Source of the DNA: Ophioderma brevispina
Taxonomy: Eukaryota > Echinodermata > Ophiuroidea > Amphilepidida > Ophiodermatidae
Assembly (NCBI GenBank): GCA_023653785.1
Contig: JAMKCH010049164.1
Location: 1-64,000 of the forward strand
Reading direction: 5' to 3'
DNA: 64,000 nucleotides
In this document: positions 13,501-25,249 of the stretch, piece by piece
Layout: the number at the start of each line of letters is the position of its first letter
How positions within the stretch are numbered: position 1 is the stretch's first letter
The notes under the pieces: model-generated
Told to the model about the DNA's origin: nothing
Database searches by the model: none
Seen by the model: the letters and a program-made list of their open reading frames with translations, nothing else
Translations under genes and position numbers: made by a program

Positions 13501-14023
13501 CATATTTGAAATAGGCATTAAAAATTTCACAGCCTTGACAGTATAGATAGAGGTGGTGACATGTGACGTCAACGCTGGGACAACGAACAAAGCACTGCCC
13601 GGCAGTAGGCGTGAGCACAGGACAGGGGCTTGTGCTTTTACTGTAAAATTCACGCTCAATCGCGTGGATAAGGCTATTGAAATGCGGAACGTATTGGGCA
13701 TATTCTCGCACCTCTAACATTGTCAGTAGAACCAGGTGCTAACTGTGTTTGTAAAACATAGATGTCCCCTCATTATAGAGGGTGATTTACTGAGCAGCCG
13801 ATAAGTTCTTAAATAAAATGGAAGCCGAGAAAAAAAACTAAATAACCAAAATACAAAAGTTCATCCCCTGAGGATAAAAGGAAAACCCAGAGGTTTGGCA
13901 GATCTAAAAATCAGATGTCTAGTACTCTCTGAATATTTCTTTATTTTGTTGCACTGCAAGTAGTCTAAAGGTAATTTTGCAAATATCCTCTGTTGATCAT
14001 TTTAATTATCTATTTTTTAACAG

Positions 14024-14185
14024 AAAATGATATTGGAAAAAAAAATTAAAGAAGTGCTACTTCCTTTGGACGCAACTCCATTGTTTGTGTACGGTTCATC
14101 CTGGATCACGCATCCTGCTCAAGAGTCCATGCAGTTTTGATGTGGCCAGCATCTTAGTAGGTCCTTCATTGTTGACCTTGGAAGT
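14024..14185 (+). pseudogene. PPP1R8: PPP1R8 exon A, copy 1 (FHA domain, first part)
   Basis: Preceded by an acceptor (TTTTTTAACAG). Read across several indels, the exon gives the NIPP1 FHA core: KKCYFFGRN, then CDFILDHASCSRVHA, then HL..VFIVDL, ending at GS. GR and SxxH of the phosphothreonine-binding loops are present. In NIPP1 this domain binds phosphorylated splicing and cell-cycle partners (CDC5L, SF3B1, MELK) in the nucleus. As given, the frame is broken: extra A bases follow the ATGATATTG start and TACGGTTC lies near the middle. The donor is damaged (GTGTAAAG; the second copy has AGTAGTAAGT). Confidence 0.8.
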
Positions 14186-14374
14186 GTAAAGTGTACTGTG
14201 TTTGGTGAATTAAAAGATTGGCATGTGGTTTTGAAAGTAGCATCTGGTATTATTGGGCAATGCCTTAGTTAGGACCCAGAGCTTCTCAAATTATCAGGCT
14301 TTTGTATTTTTGAATATTGTAATCTCATAGAAATAAGACCTGAAAATTAAATTTGAATCCCATTCTAGGTTAGC

Positions 14375-14860
14375 ATGACCAGTCACAGAAATTCAAGCAA
14401 TTATTGCACAGTACTAACATCTCCACTGAGCTATTTTGTTTTGGCTAGCACCCAAGAAATGAAATATTCTTCAAATAAAATACTTTTCTCAATTCAATCA
14501 GTGCAATCAATCAATCTTTTATTTTTTTTATTTTGTTCGAATCCACATAAAATTTTGAAACCATCGGAAATGAAAAACTTATAATCTACTAAAAATTAAT
14601 CAGTACAGTGTTTTTTCAGCAATTTATTTCTGTGCATTTTGCACATTCCCAACATCAGGCCCTGTACAGTCTATGGTAAATAACCATAAATTTGAAATAT
14701 CTCAAAAATATTATTTAAAAAATACTGCAAGTAAACTTAACTCTCCCCCCTGGCAATGGAGTTCTTGAACAGAATCTAGATGACCATTTGACCTTTGACC
14801 TTTCATCCACTTATGAAGGAATCCCTATTCCCTATTGCAAAACCTTAACCCCAAGTCTGA
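14375..14860. other. PPP1R8 intron A-B, unit 1
   Basis: Non-coding, AT-rich, homologous to 24,900-25,245 and 28,950-29,090. The site of the ~3.7 kb insertion of unit 2 is intact and uninterrupted here at about 14,680-14,725. Confidence 0.6.
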
Positions 14861-15013
14861 ATAATATTGGATGATTTGAGTGGGTACAAGAATATCGGGT
14901 CAAGCTATGAGTTTTTGAATATTGTAGCAGTGCGGAGCGACGAGTGCAATATTTTCAAAACTCATAAGCGTACCGGTAAATTCTTGTATCCTGCTATAAA
15001 TCATCCAATATTA
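14861..15013. mobile_element. palindromic MITE absent from unit 2
   Basis: The ends ATAATATTGGATGATTT and AAATCATCCAATATT are reverse complements. Inside, TACAAGAAT pairs with ATTCTTGTA and GAGTTTTTGAATATTG pairs with CAATATTTTCAAAACTC. Unit 2 (about 29,098-29,110) lacks it. It shares its ATTGGATGATTT end with the hairpin at 42,134-42,232. Confidence 0.65.
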
Positions 15014-15014
15014 T

Positions 15015-15596
15015 CATTATTATGTTTTCAGAATCTTACTTGAACCCAAACGAGTTCCTATACCATTAGTGAAAAAACAATTTTTAATACCAAAGGTCCT
15101 GTGGGATCTGAAAAGTTTTAACACGTAAACACCCTTAGGGGGGAACTCCCAACATAAATTACCAGGAACTATAAAATACAATGAGCATAAAGTACACCAA
15201 GAAAGCAAAAATAAGATGTATACCCCAGGAACCACTAAAGAAATAGAACCAACATACCATCGGGACCACCAAAGAGATTAACCCCTAGACACCCGGGAAC
15301 CACCAAAATCGAACCGAGAAACCAACCAAATGGAACCGGAACCACCAAATTCATGGAACCACTACCCACCAAAAATACACAGTATACAAGCAAAACCCAA
15401 ATAAGAACCCCCAAAGAAATGGAACATCCCTAACTACTTCAACCAATCAATAGCCTCCCATTACAACCCATGTCCTGGTCTTTTAAACTCATGTCTGGTC
15501 TCAAAACTCATGTCACCGGCTCTGGTACATGGTTTTATTGTCCATTGAGCTGTGTACAAAGGTAAAGGATTGAAGATTCTGAAAAACATAATAATG
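15015..15596. mobile_element. ~580-bp MITE with ~24-bp terminal inverted repeats
   Basis: The left end CATTATTATGTTTTCAGAAT is matched at the right end by ATTCTGAAAAACATAATAATG read in reverse complement. The interior is C- and A-rich with many AACCACCAAA motifs and no coding potential. It sits directly beside the palindromic MITE, and both are missing at the equivalent place in unit 2. Confidence 0.65.
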
Positions 15597-16002
15597 GGTA
15601 TTAAATCGGACTTACCAACTTTTGAAGGAGGGTGTGAGTGAAAAAACGGAAAAAACTACCAAAACGGGGAACACACATACATACACAAACAACAGGACCT
15701 TCAAGATAATTGCCAACCCATATCTCTTAAACTAAGAATAAAACATTTTAATGCATGCTGATTTTAGGTGTAAAATGACAAGTTTTTGCAGTTAGTTTTC
15801 ATTGTACATAACCATGATACTCAAATACAACAGTCAACTTTGGGTTAAGGAAGATCTTGATTTTAGATATAATTCGAGAAGTTATATAGGACAAGAATTT
15901 AGATCAACAGCAAGATGCAAGGAGACAGCAAAATAAAAACTCTGAAATAATAAGATCCAGTAATTGTTTTCCTATTTTTTCCACTTTCCATTTATTAAAC
16001 AG

Positions 16003-16244
16003 CCTGGCACATTTCTAGGGTCTATCCGCTTGGAGGTAAAGCAAGCCCCCCAGCAGGTCTTGCTGGACAGCAACCATCAGGTTTGGGGAATCTTCGAGGT
16101 CGCTACATCTCCGAGTTGAAAAAAACCTCAGACTGCCGTGGCACAGGCTTTAAAGAATGGATACCACAGAAGGAAGACACGGAGGCAAGAGTGTCGGGGG
16201 TGGTGTTGGGTTGCGGGATTACGGAAGAAGAAACAGAATTAGAT
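16003..16244 (+). pseudogene. PPP1R8: PPP1R8 exon B, copy 1 (end of FHA and linker)
   Basis: Starts after TTATTAAACAG and ends at GAATTAGAT before GTAAGA. With small indels read through, it encodes GTFLGSIRLEVK, QQVLLDS, the F.. FGASSRSYILREKP region and finally GLPEEETELD, all collinear with NIPP1 after DLxSTH. It completes the FHA beta-sandwich. Several inserted or missing bases (CAAGCCCCCCAG, GACAGCAACC, GGAATCTTCG) break the frame, so this copy cannot be translated as written. The 5' splice site is intact. Confidence 0.8.
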
Positions 16245-16780
16245 GTAAGATGAAGAAGAGTCAGCAATTGGCCTGGTAACCATTTATTGTCCCCGCCGTA
16301 TTGCGTTCGGAACAGGGACTAAGAAATGAGCAGTGTCCGTCCGTTCGTCAGTCCGTGATAAAAATGTTAACCCAAATGGTGTGCGAGTTATTCTGGAGGT
16401 CTGTAAGGGCTATGATGATGTAACTGGTGGAAAGGAAGCGGGTGATGAGTTACGACCTGGTTAAATTTTGGGTTGTAAAAGATGCTAATTAAGTATCTAA
16501 TAGCCTAATTTATGAACATTTTCCGCAAGGCTGTGTACAGGGTTCTGCGTTCCGTAAGGTGAGAATGATGTAACTGGTGGAAGGAAGGGGCTGAAGAGTT
16601 CCGACCTGATTGGGTGGGGCATATTTCGGGCAAATTGAGTATGCCAAATGAGTAATTAATATGCAAAAAATCAGGCAAATCACTATATTTCTGAAACGGT
16701 ACATCGATATGCAAATTCCTTCTACGGCATGAAAGCATATCCTGGTGCGCATCTTCTTTGAATTTTAAAAGTGTGTGATT

Positions 16781-19700
16781 ATGTTTTTTTTTAAAATAAT
16801 TTTCAATCCATTGATATATTTTTCTAACCTACATTTTTGTAATCCTCAAGGTGGCTAGTGAATGAATTTTGAAGTTCCCAAAATCCCAATTTTACCATGG
16901 GGTTCCTTGGCGGACCCCATCTTGGAGGCCATATTATTCTGACGAAATATCGATAACTTTGGAACTAGACAACATAGCAAAACAATGAACACCCATTTTG
17001 GGGTAATTTGGAGCATGAAGAAAATCGATGAGAGGGTTATTTCAAGATTCAACAAGTCGGAAAATTACAACGCCGAAAAAAATTAAAAAAAAATAATATA
17101 TTCATGTTTTTTGATACACTTAAACGGAGCTCTTTCTGCTAACATTCAGATGTATATTGTTATATATTGATATAGTTACCTATTTTCTTTTCTATGTGCA
17201 GAAACTGATCGTAGTATTGGTAGAACTGGTGATTGCTTAATGAACTAACAATCGTAGCCATGTTGTAGTTTAGCAGTGTCTACAACCATGCCCAAAATGC
17301 TAGGTAATAAAAGGGTGGCAAAGCAGAGAAAGTAGTATTGCGAAAATGCCCTCCTGTAAATTGTATTTGCATCGAGTAGTCTGATATGAGCATCTACAAT
17401 TCATGCCGCTCCAGTAAGTCAGGGGGTCTGCTATGACCAAGCTGGCCGGCTACATAAGTGCGTGATAGACGATTATGAAACATCAGATTTCCCACTATTT
17501 TTTCGCGGTGTGGGTGATGATGTCTGTAATCAATTCCGGAGAGCCTCGCTGGTGAAGATTTAGAAAACAATTGGCTTGCCTCAAGGTTGTCTACCAAGAG
17601 TTACTATAAACCAAGATCGATTGAATGTAGTTCAGCAACTACTGAAGCATCAACACCCAATCCTCTCGTAAACATAAACCACAATTATCAGTTTATGCAG
17701 CGCTGTTCCATCCACGAGGGATCTGTTGTGAGAAAATTGGAAAGAAAAGTACATGGAAAGATGAGAGATGCATCGCTATCCCGGTATTCAAGGACAAAAT
17801 ACGAAATATTAAAGGACGGATGCTAGTTGGAAAAAAGAATGGCCTCGGAGGACTAGAACTAGAGCTATATCATCTACATAGCAATGTTGCAGGCGAGACC
17901 TGTTTGCAGAGAGGAGAATACCACCAGTCCTGTCGACATCTGAACCTGAAGTACAGCACGTACATGCGTGGATAAAGTCCAAGCTACGAACCATGCCACT
18001 GAGACAGACAGCAGGGTCGTAAAGCTGCTGCGCATCTGAAAAAATGTACTGCTGTTTGGAAAATTTATAGACAGAGTGTTGGCAGAATGGCGTTGTAATT
18101 CTAGCTACTTCTAAACATCGCTTTGTGTCTTGTGTAATACAAGAGTTGGAGAGATATTGCTTCCCAATCCAGAATACAGAAGTGGAAAGCTAAAAGCCTG
18201 AATTGAGAACCACGGTATTCATGACTTGATGCTTTTACCAAGATTCTCCGGTGACCAAAGGCTAGTCTACAGTGTATGAGGACATGCCCTGTTCTTCATG
18301 GTATCAATAAGGAGGGCATTCCAGATAAGTCAAAAGTTCACTTCTCTGACCTCCACCACCTAACAATCTTGATCAAGTCATCAGGTGATGAACTCCTCCC
18401 ACGTGGGCTCATGAACTTTGGATTTTGTCAATTCTCTGGTGATGCAGACATTAAAGCAGTGTGCATCACCAGAGATGAGGAACATCCATAAAGTTCTGGA
18501 GCTGACGCGGAAGTGATGAAAATTGAATTCAGTGACGAGAGATAGAGGGATAGGGTCTGGAACGAGCCTTATGGAGAGAATATGAGGAAAATGAGTGGGT
18601 TCAGAAGGTATTATTATAGTAGATGATGGTGTAAGAGAAAGTGAGAGGGTAAGTGGTGAAGTGAAGGCAATCAGAGAAATGACAACCGGGAAAGGCTGCT
18701 GTGGAACCCCGGAGCTGAGTGTTGATGTGTTATTGCGAGTGGAGAGATAAGGAGATTGGTGTGATGGTGGAGTTGTGTTAGAGAATGTGATGATGGAGAT
18801 GTGTCAGAGAGTGTTAGATGATAGAGGGTGGCTGGAGGAGTAGGCGCGGGGCGTGAGTGAGTGTGGTGCAAGTTCCAAAATTTGTAAGGAAAGTGGGTGT
18901 AATGAGTTGTGGCGCAGATAGGGGTCAGTGGTGTAAAGCTTGTTGGATTCATGCAATGAAAATTGGAGAGGGTACTAGAGATTAGAATTCGCAGGAGGGA
19001 AGTGGAATGAAATGCAATTTGGTTTATGCCAGGAAAAGGAAAGATAGATACATTGTTCATTTTAAATACATAATAATACTAAGAATAACTTTATTTTAAC
19101 ACGGTTCAAACAGTTCCAAACAAAATTGTTTTCCACATGTCAGTGTGGATACATAAAATACAAAAGCCATATATTACATAAACCAAAGGGTTGCAAAGAG
19201 GAATATTGAGCTATAATGTAAAAGGGAAGAAACTGTAACTGCGCTTTGTGGAAGTGGAGAAGGCATTTGATAGAGTACCAACGAAAGTAATGAGTGGGCG
19301 ATGAGGCAGAGGGGTATACCCGTTGAATTGGTTTGTCTAGACGAGAATGATATGAAGGAGCAAAGGAAAGAGTAAAAGGGAAAGTGGGGTTGAATTGTTC
19401 GAGGAGTTGAGGTGAAGGGTGGGTGTGCATCTAGGTTCTGTACTGTTGCCGTTGATATTTGCAATTGTGATTGATGTGGTTAAGGAGAGTGCAAAAGAAG
19501 GTTTTGATGAGTGAGATGTTGCATGAATTGGTTTTAATGAGTGAGGCATTGGAGGGAATTAGGGAGAAGTTTTGGAAGCGGAAGAAGGCATTTGAGAGGA
19601 AATGGTCTGAAGGTGAACCTTGGGAGAACAAACGTGTGGTGAGTGGGGTTAGAGGGGAGGTTGCTAGCTAAGGTGACTATGAGGGGCATGTGTTTGAAGA

Positions 19701-21650
19701 GGGTAAAAGCAACTTCGTGTGGTGTGGCCAAGGGAAATGGATCAATGAGATACACAAAGGTATTAGAGAGTGACCCAAGTTGCAAGAGATTTGGGGTGTG
19801 GGAACTGCGAGCGAAGAGCTTAGAGGGAGTGAGTGGCAAGTTTTGTGATGAGGTTGAATCGGTGAAGGAGTCCAGTACATAGTAACAGCTAGAGTTGAGA
19901 TATCGGGTGGTGAAAGTTTGAGGTCAACACGGCCACCTCCGTTTACGGGGACAAATCCGAATTAATTACTACTACTATGTGGGAGGAGTTAATCTGATGA
20001 CTTGATCTCACGGGCATTAACTACAGGAGGCCAGGAAAGTGACTTTGACTTATGAATACGTCCTTTGATAATGAAGAAGAAGAAACAGGGCCACCATCTC
20101 ATACATTGGTATTTGTACAACAGATTATATGCATAGGTTACCGCAAATGCGACAGAGATGCGGCCACTGTGACTAAGTTACGTGTGATACAGCCTTTGTC
20201 ACATGGATGAATCTTGGTAAAAGCAATCCAGTCATGAATATCATGGCTCTCAAGTCGGGCCTCGAGAATCTCACTTGGTACCTCTGGATGGGGAAGCTGG
20301 AAGGGAAAGCTATTTCTCTGCCAACTCGTGTATGTACAAAAGATACAGCAGTGTCAGTAGCACAACATGATTTTGCCAATAACTTGCTTGAATGAAAAAT
20401 TAAAACAGCCGGGATTTGCCTTCAGATGCACAGCAGCTTCTCGATCCTGCGCTAGCGCTGCTCTCAACGGCACATGGTTCGTAGGGGTTTGGTGTTATCA
20501 CGTTACGTGCGTACTTTAGGTTACCAGGAGGTGAGATGACTGGTGGTAATTAACCTTTCTTGCAAACAGCTCCTCGCATGGCTATGCTACGTAATGATAT
20601 AGCTATAGTTCTAGTGCTCAAGGCTCAGGATCTTTCAATGCTCCGTCTTTTTGAATACGGGAAGTTGATGCGTCTCTCAGGTCTTTCCTGTCTTCCTTCA
20701 CTTTTCCACAAAGATACTTCTGGGGAAACGGCGGCATGGTGGTCGAAATTGTGGTTTACGTGTACGGGAGGATTGTGATGTTGAGGGCTTCATGGGTTGC
20801 TGACACTACATTTCAATCGATCTTTGTTTAGTAAAGTTTGGTAGCAGCCTTGATGATAGCCAACTTCTTCTAAATCTTCACCAGCCAGGCTTCCGGAAAT
20901 GCGATTACAGACATCCTACGAGTCCCAGGGTGGAATCATGCGGTTTATGAGTCGTCTGTCACGCATATGCAATGTAGCCTGAGCCACAGCTTGTCAGTGG
21001 TGGATCACCCCCCCTGACAGCGTGAAAAACTATATAGATGCTCAATACCACATATGTAAAATACAATTTCAAGAGGGCGCATTTCCGGGCAGTATGATTT
21101 GCACCAACTGTTATTACTTTTGCGGTTTGGCATCGTGTCCATAGCACTACACTACAGCTCTATGCGAAGATGTTAGTTCACCAACAGTTCTAACTAATAC
21201 TACAATAAGTCCTGCACACTAGAAGAAAGTAAATAGATCCAATAAACCATAACAATAAAAAAAAAAAATTCCCCCATTCCTCAATGTAATCAAAATGAGG
21301 CTCATCTTTACAAAAAAAGGAAAAATGGTGATTATTTTTTTATTTCGGCTTTAATGATTCTGACGTGCGTGAATCATTGAAAATGACCCTCTCATATCGA
21401 TTCTCATGCTCAAATTACCCCAAAAATTGGTTGTAATTTGTTTTTGCCTATTGTTCTAGTCAAAAGTTATCGGATTTTCGTCCATGAATCCAATATGGCC
21501 GCCCAGATGGGCAGCCAGGAACCCATGGGACAACTATTTGATTTTGGGAACATCAAACTCATTCAATAGACACCTTGAGGATTACAAAAAATGTAGGTTT
21601 GAAAAAACTATATCATTGTGGCGTGAGGGAAAACCCTATCTCCCGACTGG
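16781..21650. mobile_element. large foldback element with ~1.6-kb inverted arms
   Basis: The left arm (about 16,781-18,405) and right arm (about 19,975-21,650) are diverged reverse complements along their full length. Outer ends: AACCTACATTTTTGTAATCC at the left, ATTACAAAAAATGTAGGTTT at the right. Inner ends: CTCCTCCCACGTGGG against TGTGGGAGGAG. The spacer holds a non-LTR retrotransposon fragment. Unit 2 carries the uninterrupted site at about 30,270-30,290, so this is a discrete insertion. No transposase could be read in the arms, which are full of frame breaks, so the class is unknown (long-TIR DNA transposon or foldback). Confidence 0.75.
18500..19970 (+). pseudogene. non-LTR retrotransposon ORF2 fragment, broken
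   Basis: Read across frameshifts, the + strand matches a LINE reverse transcriptase. First comes the GKAAG-type box near 18,690 (seen as GKGCCG), then EKAFDRVP at about 19,255, a GVHLGSVLLPLIFAIVIDV box at about 19,410-19,470, and a degraded YADD site where MLHELVLMSE stands for the family's YADDLVLMSE (about 19,515). Last is a Cys-rich tail (KRVKATSC..WI..CTKV, about 19,695-19,760). The catalytic aspartates are not readable. It lies in the spacer between the inverted arms and is probably a later insertion. Confidence 0.65.
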
Positions 21651-22647
21651 AATAATATAATGCGGCTTCTTAGGTCTTACAAATGAGCTAATTTTAAATA
21701 TGCAGTATTCTTGTATCCTAACTGGTAGATCAGGGTATATACAAAATTCCTTCACTATGTGAAAGACTACTCTGCCATAAATCTTTGTGTCAATGTTAAT
21801 TGGGTCAAAGTGCTGTGGGCCCCTTTTTTTATGCAATTGATATAATTAAATATGCTGTAAGTACATGTGCTCACTGAAACATACATCAGATATCAGAATT
21901 TCTTCACTCGGCAAGAACTACTTGCCATACATCTTTGTGTGAATTCAATTGCAATCAAATTGATTCTTTGGGCCAAAAAGGGGCATTTTTGATGCAATTG
22001 ATCAAGTAAATTGCATAATTGCGTATCGTGAAACGGTACATGGGATATGGCCAGGGGGGTATGGTGGGGCTGTCGGGGTGGGGTGTGGGGGGTTTTGGGG
22101 AGGGGGAGGTGGGGTTTTATCTGGGAGGGGGCGGGGGGGACGGGTGGGGTGTCGGGAGGGGGATGGGTTGGTATACATTTGTAGTTGGCATTATTGCATG
22201 TTAATGATCAGTCGCAACACTTCGGCGGGGACATATTTACGAATCGCGTAAATACGCGTTGCCTTGGTTTTTTTATATACCCTCTCTGGCATCCGTGAAT
22301 TTGCATTAAATAATTCATTTGCCTAGGCGTGCAGGAAGTGGTTCATTGTTGAACACTATTTGACACAGTAGATTTAAAAATAAAACCCTGTTTAAGGGCC
22401 AAGACAGACATTCAAGTAGTTCCGGTCAGGTAAATTAAAGTTTGTCATTTTGTACATGTGTCATTTGCATTATTGTTCAAAATCAAAAATTTTTTTGCCA
22501 AAACATGGCAAATAGTTTTTGATGCATAAGTGTGCTGTTTCTGTAAGTTTGGCAACGTAGCTCAAACAAAGTGTGTATGGTGAGGGGCGGGGTGTTTTGG
22601 CACTGTGTGTGTTTACATTACAAAACCTTGTAAGTTGTGACCAGTGT

Positions 22648-23807
22648 TCGAAATACATTGTACACTGCACAAATTGCATTGCAACTTTTTGGCTGTGCAT
22701 GTATGCTTGCACTCTTTACCTCCCAAATGTGCATGTAACATGTTAGCATGAAATGATACACTGACCAAAATACATACTCCATTTCAACTTGGAGATGTTG
22801 TAAATTTTTAAATATAAGGTCAATAACAGGCATCCTTACAAGTGGTTAACATTACGTTATTATGATTCCATTGTTGTCCCGCGAAACGAGTCGGACTGGG
22901 GACTAGACAGGAGCAACGTCGTTATCAGTACGTGATAACATGTAAACCCAGTTGTGTACCACTGATCTGGAGTTTCCGTAAATTAAATAAAGGTCCAATG
23001 ATGAACTTGGTAGAAAGAAGTGGTTGATGAGTTCTCGGACCTGATTATATTTTGGGGTGTAAAATATGCTAATAAGTATCTAATTTGCATAATTTATGAA
23101 AATTTTCCCGCAAGGCTTGTATACATAGTATCTGGATTCTGTAAGCGATAATGATGTAATTGGTGGAGGAAGGGGTGTTGAAGAGTTTATCGACTGATTA
23201 GATTTTTGGCAATGTGGGCAAATTACATATGCAATGAGCTTAAATTAATATGCAAAAAACATTGCGTAAATCGTGTATTTGTGAAAACAGTATATCGGAT
23301 ACGCAAATCCTTCCTGACTAAAAGAGTATAATGTGGTGACATCTTCTTTGCCATTGAAAGTCTCGGGGAGTGGGTGATAAAGTGAGGTGGGGGTGTTATC
23401 GGGGAGCGGGAGGGGTGGGGTTCTGTCTAGGGGGAGGCGGAGGAGGTGGGTGTCCGGATCAAGGAGGGAGGATTGTCTCAGGAGGGGAGTTGGTGGGATG
23501 TCGGGGGAGAGGGAGCGCACTCGGCGGGAGGGGAGGGAGGAGTTGGGTGGGATGCATCCGGGAGGGGGAAGGGTGGGGTCATTTGTAGATATATGTTTAA
23601 GTTGCATTTATCACATTTTTTTTTAGTTGATCAAAACATTCGACGGGGAACAATATTAGCCATTGCATACATCCGAGTTCGCTTGTTTTTCCTTGCTAGG
23701 AAACTGTGCAATGTGAACGGGAGAATATTTTGTGCACTGTTAACTTTTGGAGTGCATCCAAAGGTGAATGGAATTTTTAATTGTGCATTTTGACACTGGT
23801 TGGGACA
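22648..23807. mobile_element. outer TIR element hosting a TGTCCCCGCC element, unit 1
   Basis: The left end GACCAGTGTTCGAAATAC is matched by a degraded right end (TTTTGACACTGGTTGGG). The cleaner version in unit 2 (31,248-32,391) shows the inverted ends exactly. The TGTCCCCGCC element at 22,874-23,690 lies inside it, so it inserted later. Confidence 0.5.
22874..23690 (+). mobile_element. TGTCCCCGCC-ended repeat, second copy in unit 1
   Basis: Left end TTGTCCCGCG..CGAG, right end ATTCGACGGGGAAC followed by CGAGTTCGCTTG. A G-rich tract fills 23,365-23,578. Its counterpart in unit 2 is 31,485-32,275. Apparent open frames across the G-rich tract are compositional and not genes. Confidence 0.65.
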
Positions 23808-23985
23808 GGTGGGAATTGGTTAATTAAAGTAGAAAAATGTTACGGGGTCTAAGTTTTGGTCATTTTCGTATGCTAACAAACATGAAATACAAAGAAAGTG
23901 AATGCTCTAATAGATATGTATCCGCAAACTAATATTAGTGAAACTATAATCTGTGTGCATATTAACTTTTTCATTGTACATGCAG

Positions 23986-24133
23986 AATTTGACATGAGAG
24001 TCAATACAGATCACAAGAAGAGAGTGGGTGGTGGTGGTATTGAGGAGAATTCAGTCACTGAGGGTACAGTACCATACAGGAAAAGAAAACAAATAGAGTC
24101 AGCTTCATGAAAGAAGTGAAATTAGCAATCCAG
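23986..24133 (+). pseudogene. PPP1R8: PPP1R8 exon C, copy 1 (PP1-docking exon, broken)
   Basis: Begins after ACATGCAG with AATTTGACA, continues ..HKKRVGGGGIEEN and RKRKQI, and ends GCAATCCAG before GTGTATGG. It aligns base for base with 32,566-32,716. Three changes destroy it: TTGACATGAGAG puts a stop right after NLT; the RVSF docking motif is lost to missing bases (reads ESAS then stop); and GAAGAAGATGAA is scrambled. In NIPP1 this exon carries the RVxF motif for protein phosphatase 1. Confidence 0.8.
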
Positions 24134-24605
24134 GTGTATGGGTGTGTAGATATTATTCGCAAATATGAGGTCAGGTTCAGACTTTAATATAATAGACCAT
24201 GTGAAGTGGAACAAGACAAACAACACAAGGGTTCAAAGTCATTCAATCTAGGAAATGTTAAATAGTAAATGTGGGCATCCTTTAAAAATTCCCTTTCAAG
24301 CACCTCTAACATGTCAGGAGACCAGGTGCTAACTTGTGGTTGTAAAACATAGATGTCACCTAAATCTTAGAGGGTGATTTTTATCTGAGCAGACGATAAA
24401 GATTTTTAATAAAATGGAGCCGAGGAAAACTAAATAACAAAATACAAAAGCTCATCTGAGGATAAAAGAAAACACAGAGGTTTGGCAGATCTAAAAATCA
24501 GATGTCTAGTACTCTTGAATATTCTTTATTTTGTGCACTGAATAGTCAAAGGTAATTTTGCAAATATCCTCTGATTGAAGCATGTAATTATCTATTTTTT
24601 AAAGA

Positions 24606-24758
24606 AAATGATGATTGATGGAGAAGAAGTGCTACTTCTTTGGACGCAACTCCATTGTTTGTGACTTTATCCTGGATCACGCATCCTGCTAAAGAGTCCA
24701 GGCAGTTTTGATGTGGCACAGCATTCTTAGTAGCGTCCTCATGTTGACCTTGGAAGTA
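24606..24758 (+). CDS. PPP1R8: PPP1R8 exon A' (FHA domain, first part)
   Basis: Best-preserved 3' end of this exon: GACCTTGGAAGTA followed by donor GTAAGTG, phase 1. It joins perfectly to exon B' (A plus CC makes Thr), giving DLGSTHGTFLG as in NIPP1. The readable core is KKCYFF.GRN, VCDF, LDH.SC and KSRQ-like noise where copy 1 reads SCSRVHA. Indels: an extra G in ATTGATGGAGAAG, AAAGAG for CAAGAG, and CAGCATTC. The acceptor has lost its C (TTAAAG instead of TTAACAG). The protein product is the PP1 regulatory subunit NIPP1. This exon needs base-level correction before it can be translated. Confidence 0.75.
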
Positions 24759-25249
24759 GTAAGTGTACTGTGTTGGTCTTAATTAAAATAGATTGGCATG
24801 GTGGTTTTGAAAGTAGATATGGTATTATTGGCAATGAAGTAGTGAGGACCCAGAGGCTTCTAAATTATTCGGCTTTTGGATTTGAATAATTGTGTATCAT
24901 CAAATGAAATATAAGACTGAAAATTAAATTTGAATCCCATTCTAGGTTAGCCTGACAGTCACAAAATTCATGCAATTAGTGACAAGTACTACATCTAAAC
25001 ACGCTATTTGTTTGGCTAGAACCAAAAGAAATGAACAAAATTATTCTTCAAATAAAAACTTTTTAGTAAGCAATCAGTCAATCATCAATATTTATTTTTT
25101 ATTTTGTTCATTCACATAAATTTTGACCACTTGAATGAAAAACTTATAATCTACTAAAAATATAACAAAAGTACATGTTTCAGCAATATTTTCTAGGTGA
25201 CTTTGCACATTCCCAAATCAGGCCCTGGACAGTCTATGGGACAGTTCTA

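Larger units (their letters stand above)
16286..22266 (+). mobile_element. TGTCCCCGCC-ended repeat, copy 1, split by a 4.9-kb insertion
   Basis: Begins ATTGTCCCCGCC near GTTCGGAA and a GTCCGTCCGTTCGTCAGTCC run; ends CTTCGGCGGGGACATATTT then a CGCGTAAATACG block. TGTCCCCGCCGAA is thus repeated inverted at the two ends. The interior has recurring units of about 155 bp around ACGGTACATCGGATATGCAA and a G-rich tract (about 22,053-22,168). Non-autonomous; no coding sequence seen. The part from about 16,781 to 21,650 is a foreign insertion. The uninterrupted equivalent is 29,771-30,876. Confidence 0.7.
13709..24300 (+). repeat. PPP1R8 duplication unit 1 (exons A, B, C)
   Basis: Homologous in order to 24,301-32,875. 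Unit 1 carries three PPP1R8 exons: 14,024-14,185, 16,003-16,244 and 23,986-24,133. It also has private insertions at 14,862-15,603 and 16,781-21,650. The copies differ mainly by scattered one-base insertions and deletions, including inside codons of otherwise conserved protein. That pattern fits uncorrected long-read sequence better than normal evolution. Confidence 0.8.

Noticed and set aside
18671..19880. Several minus-strand Ser/Thr/Pro/His-rich open frames
   Set aside because: They are the antisense of the purine-rich LINE reverse transcriptase on the + strand.
23370..23793. Gly/Arg-rich open frames in the 23.4-23.8 kb region
   Set aside because: Same G-rich transposon core; equivalent frames appear at 31,953-32,465 and 22,019-22,204.
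24606..24758. Idea that both FHA exon copies are used, giving a NIPP1 with two FHA domains
   Set aside because: Copy 1 exons B and C are frame-broken and exon C copy 1 has a stop after three codons. Assembly duplication explains the data better.
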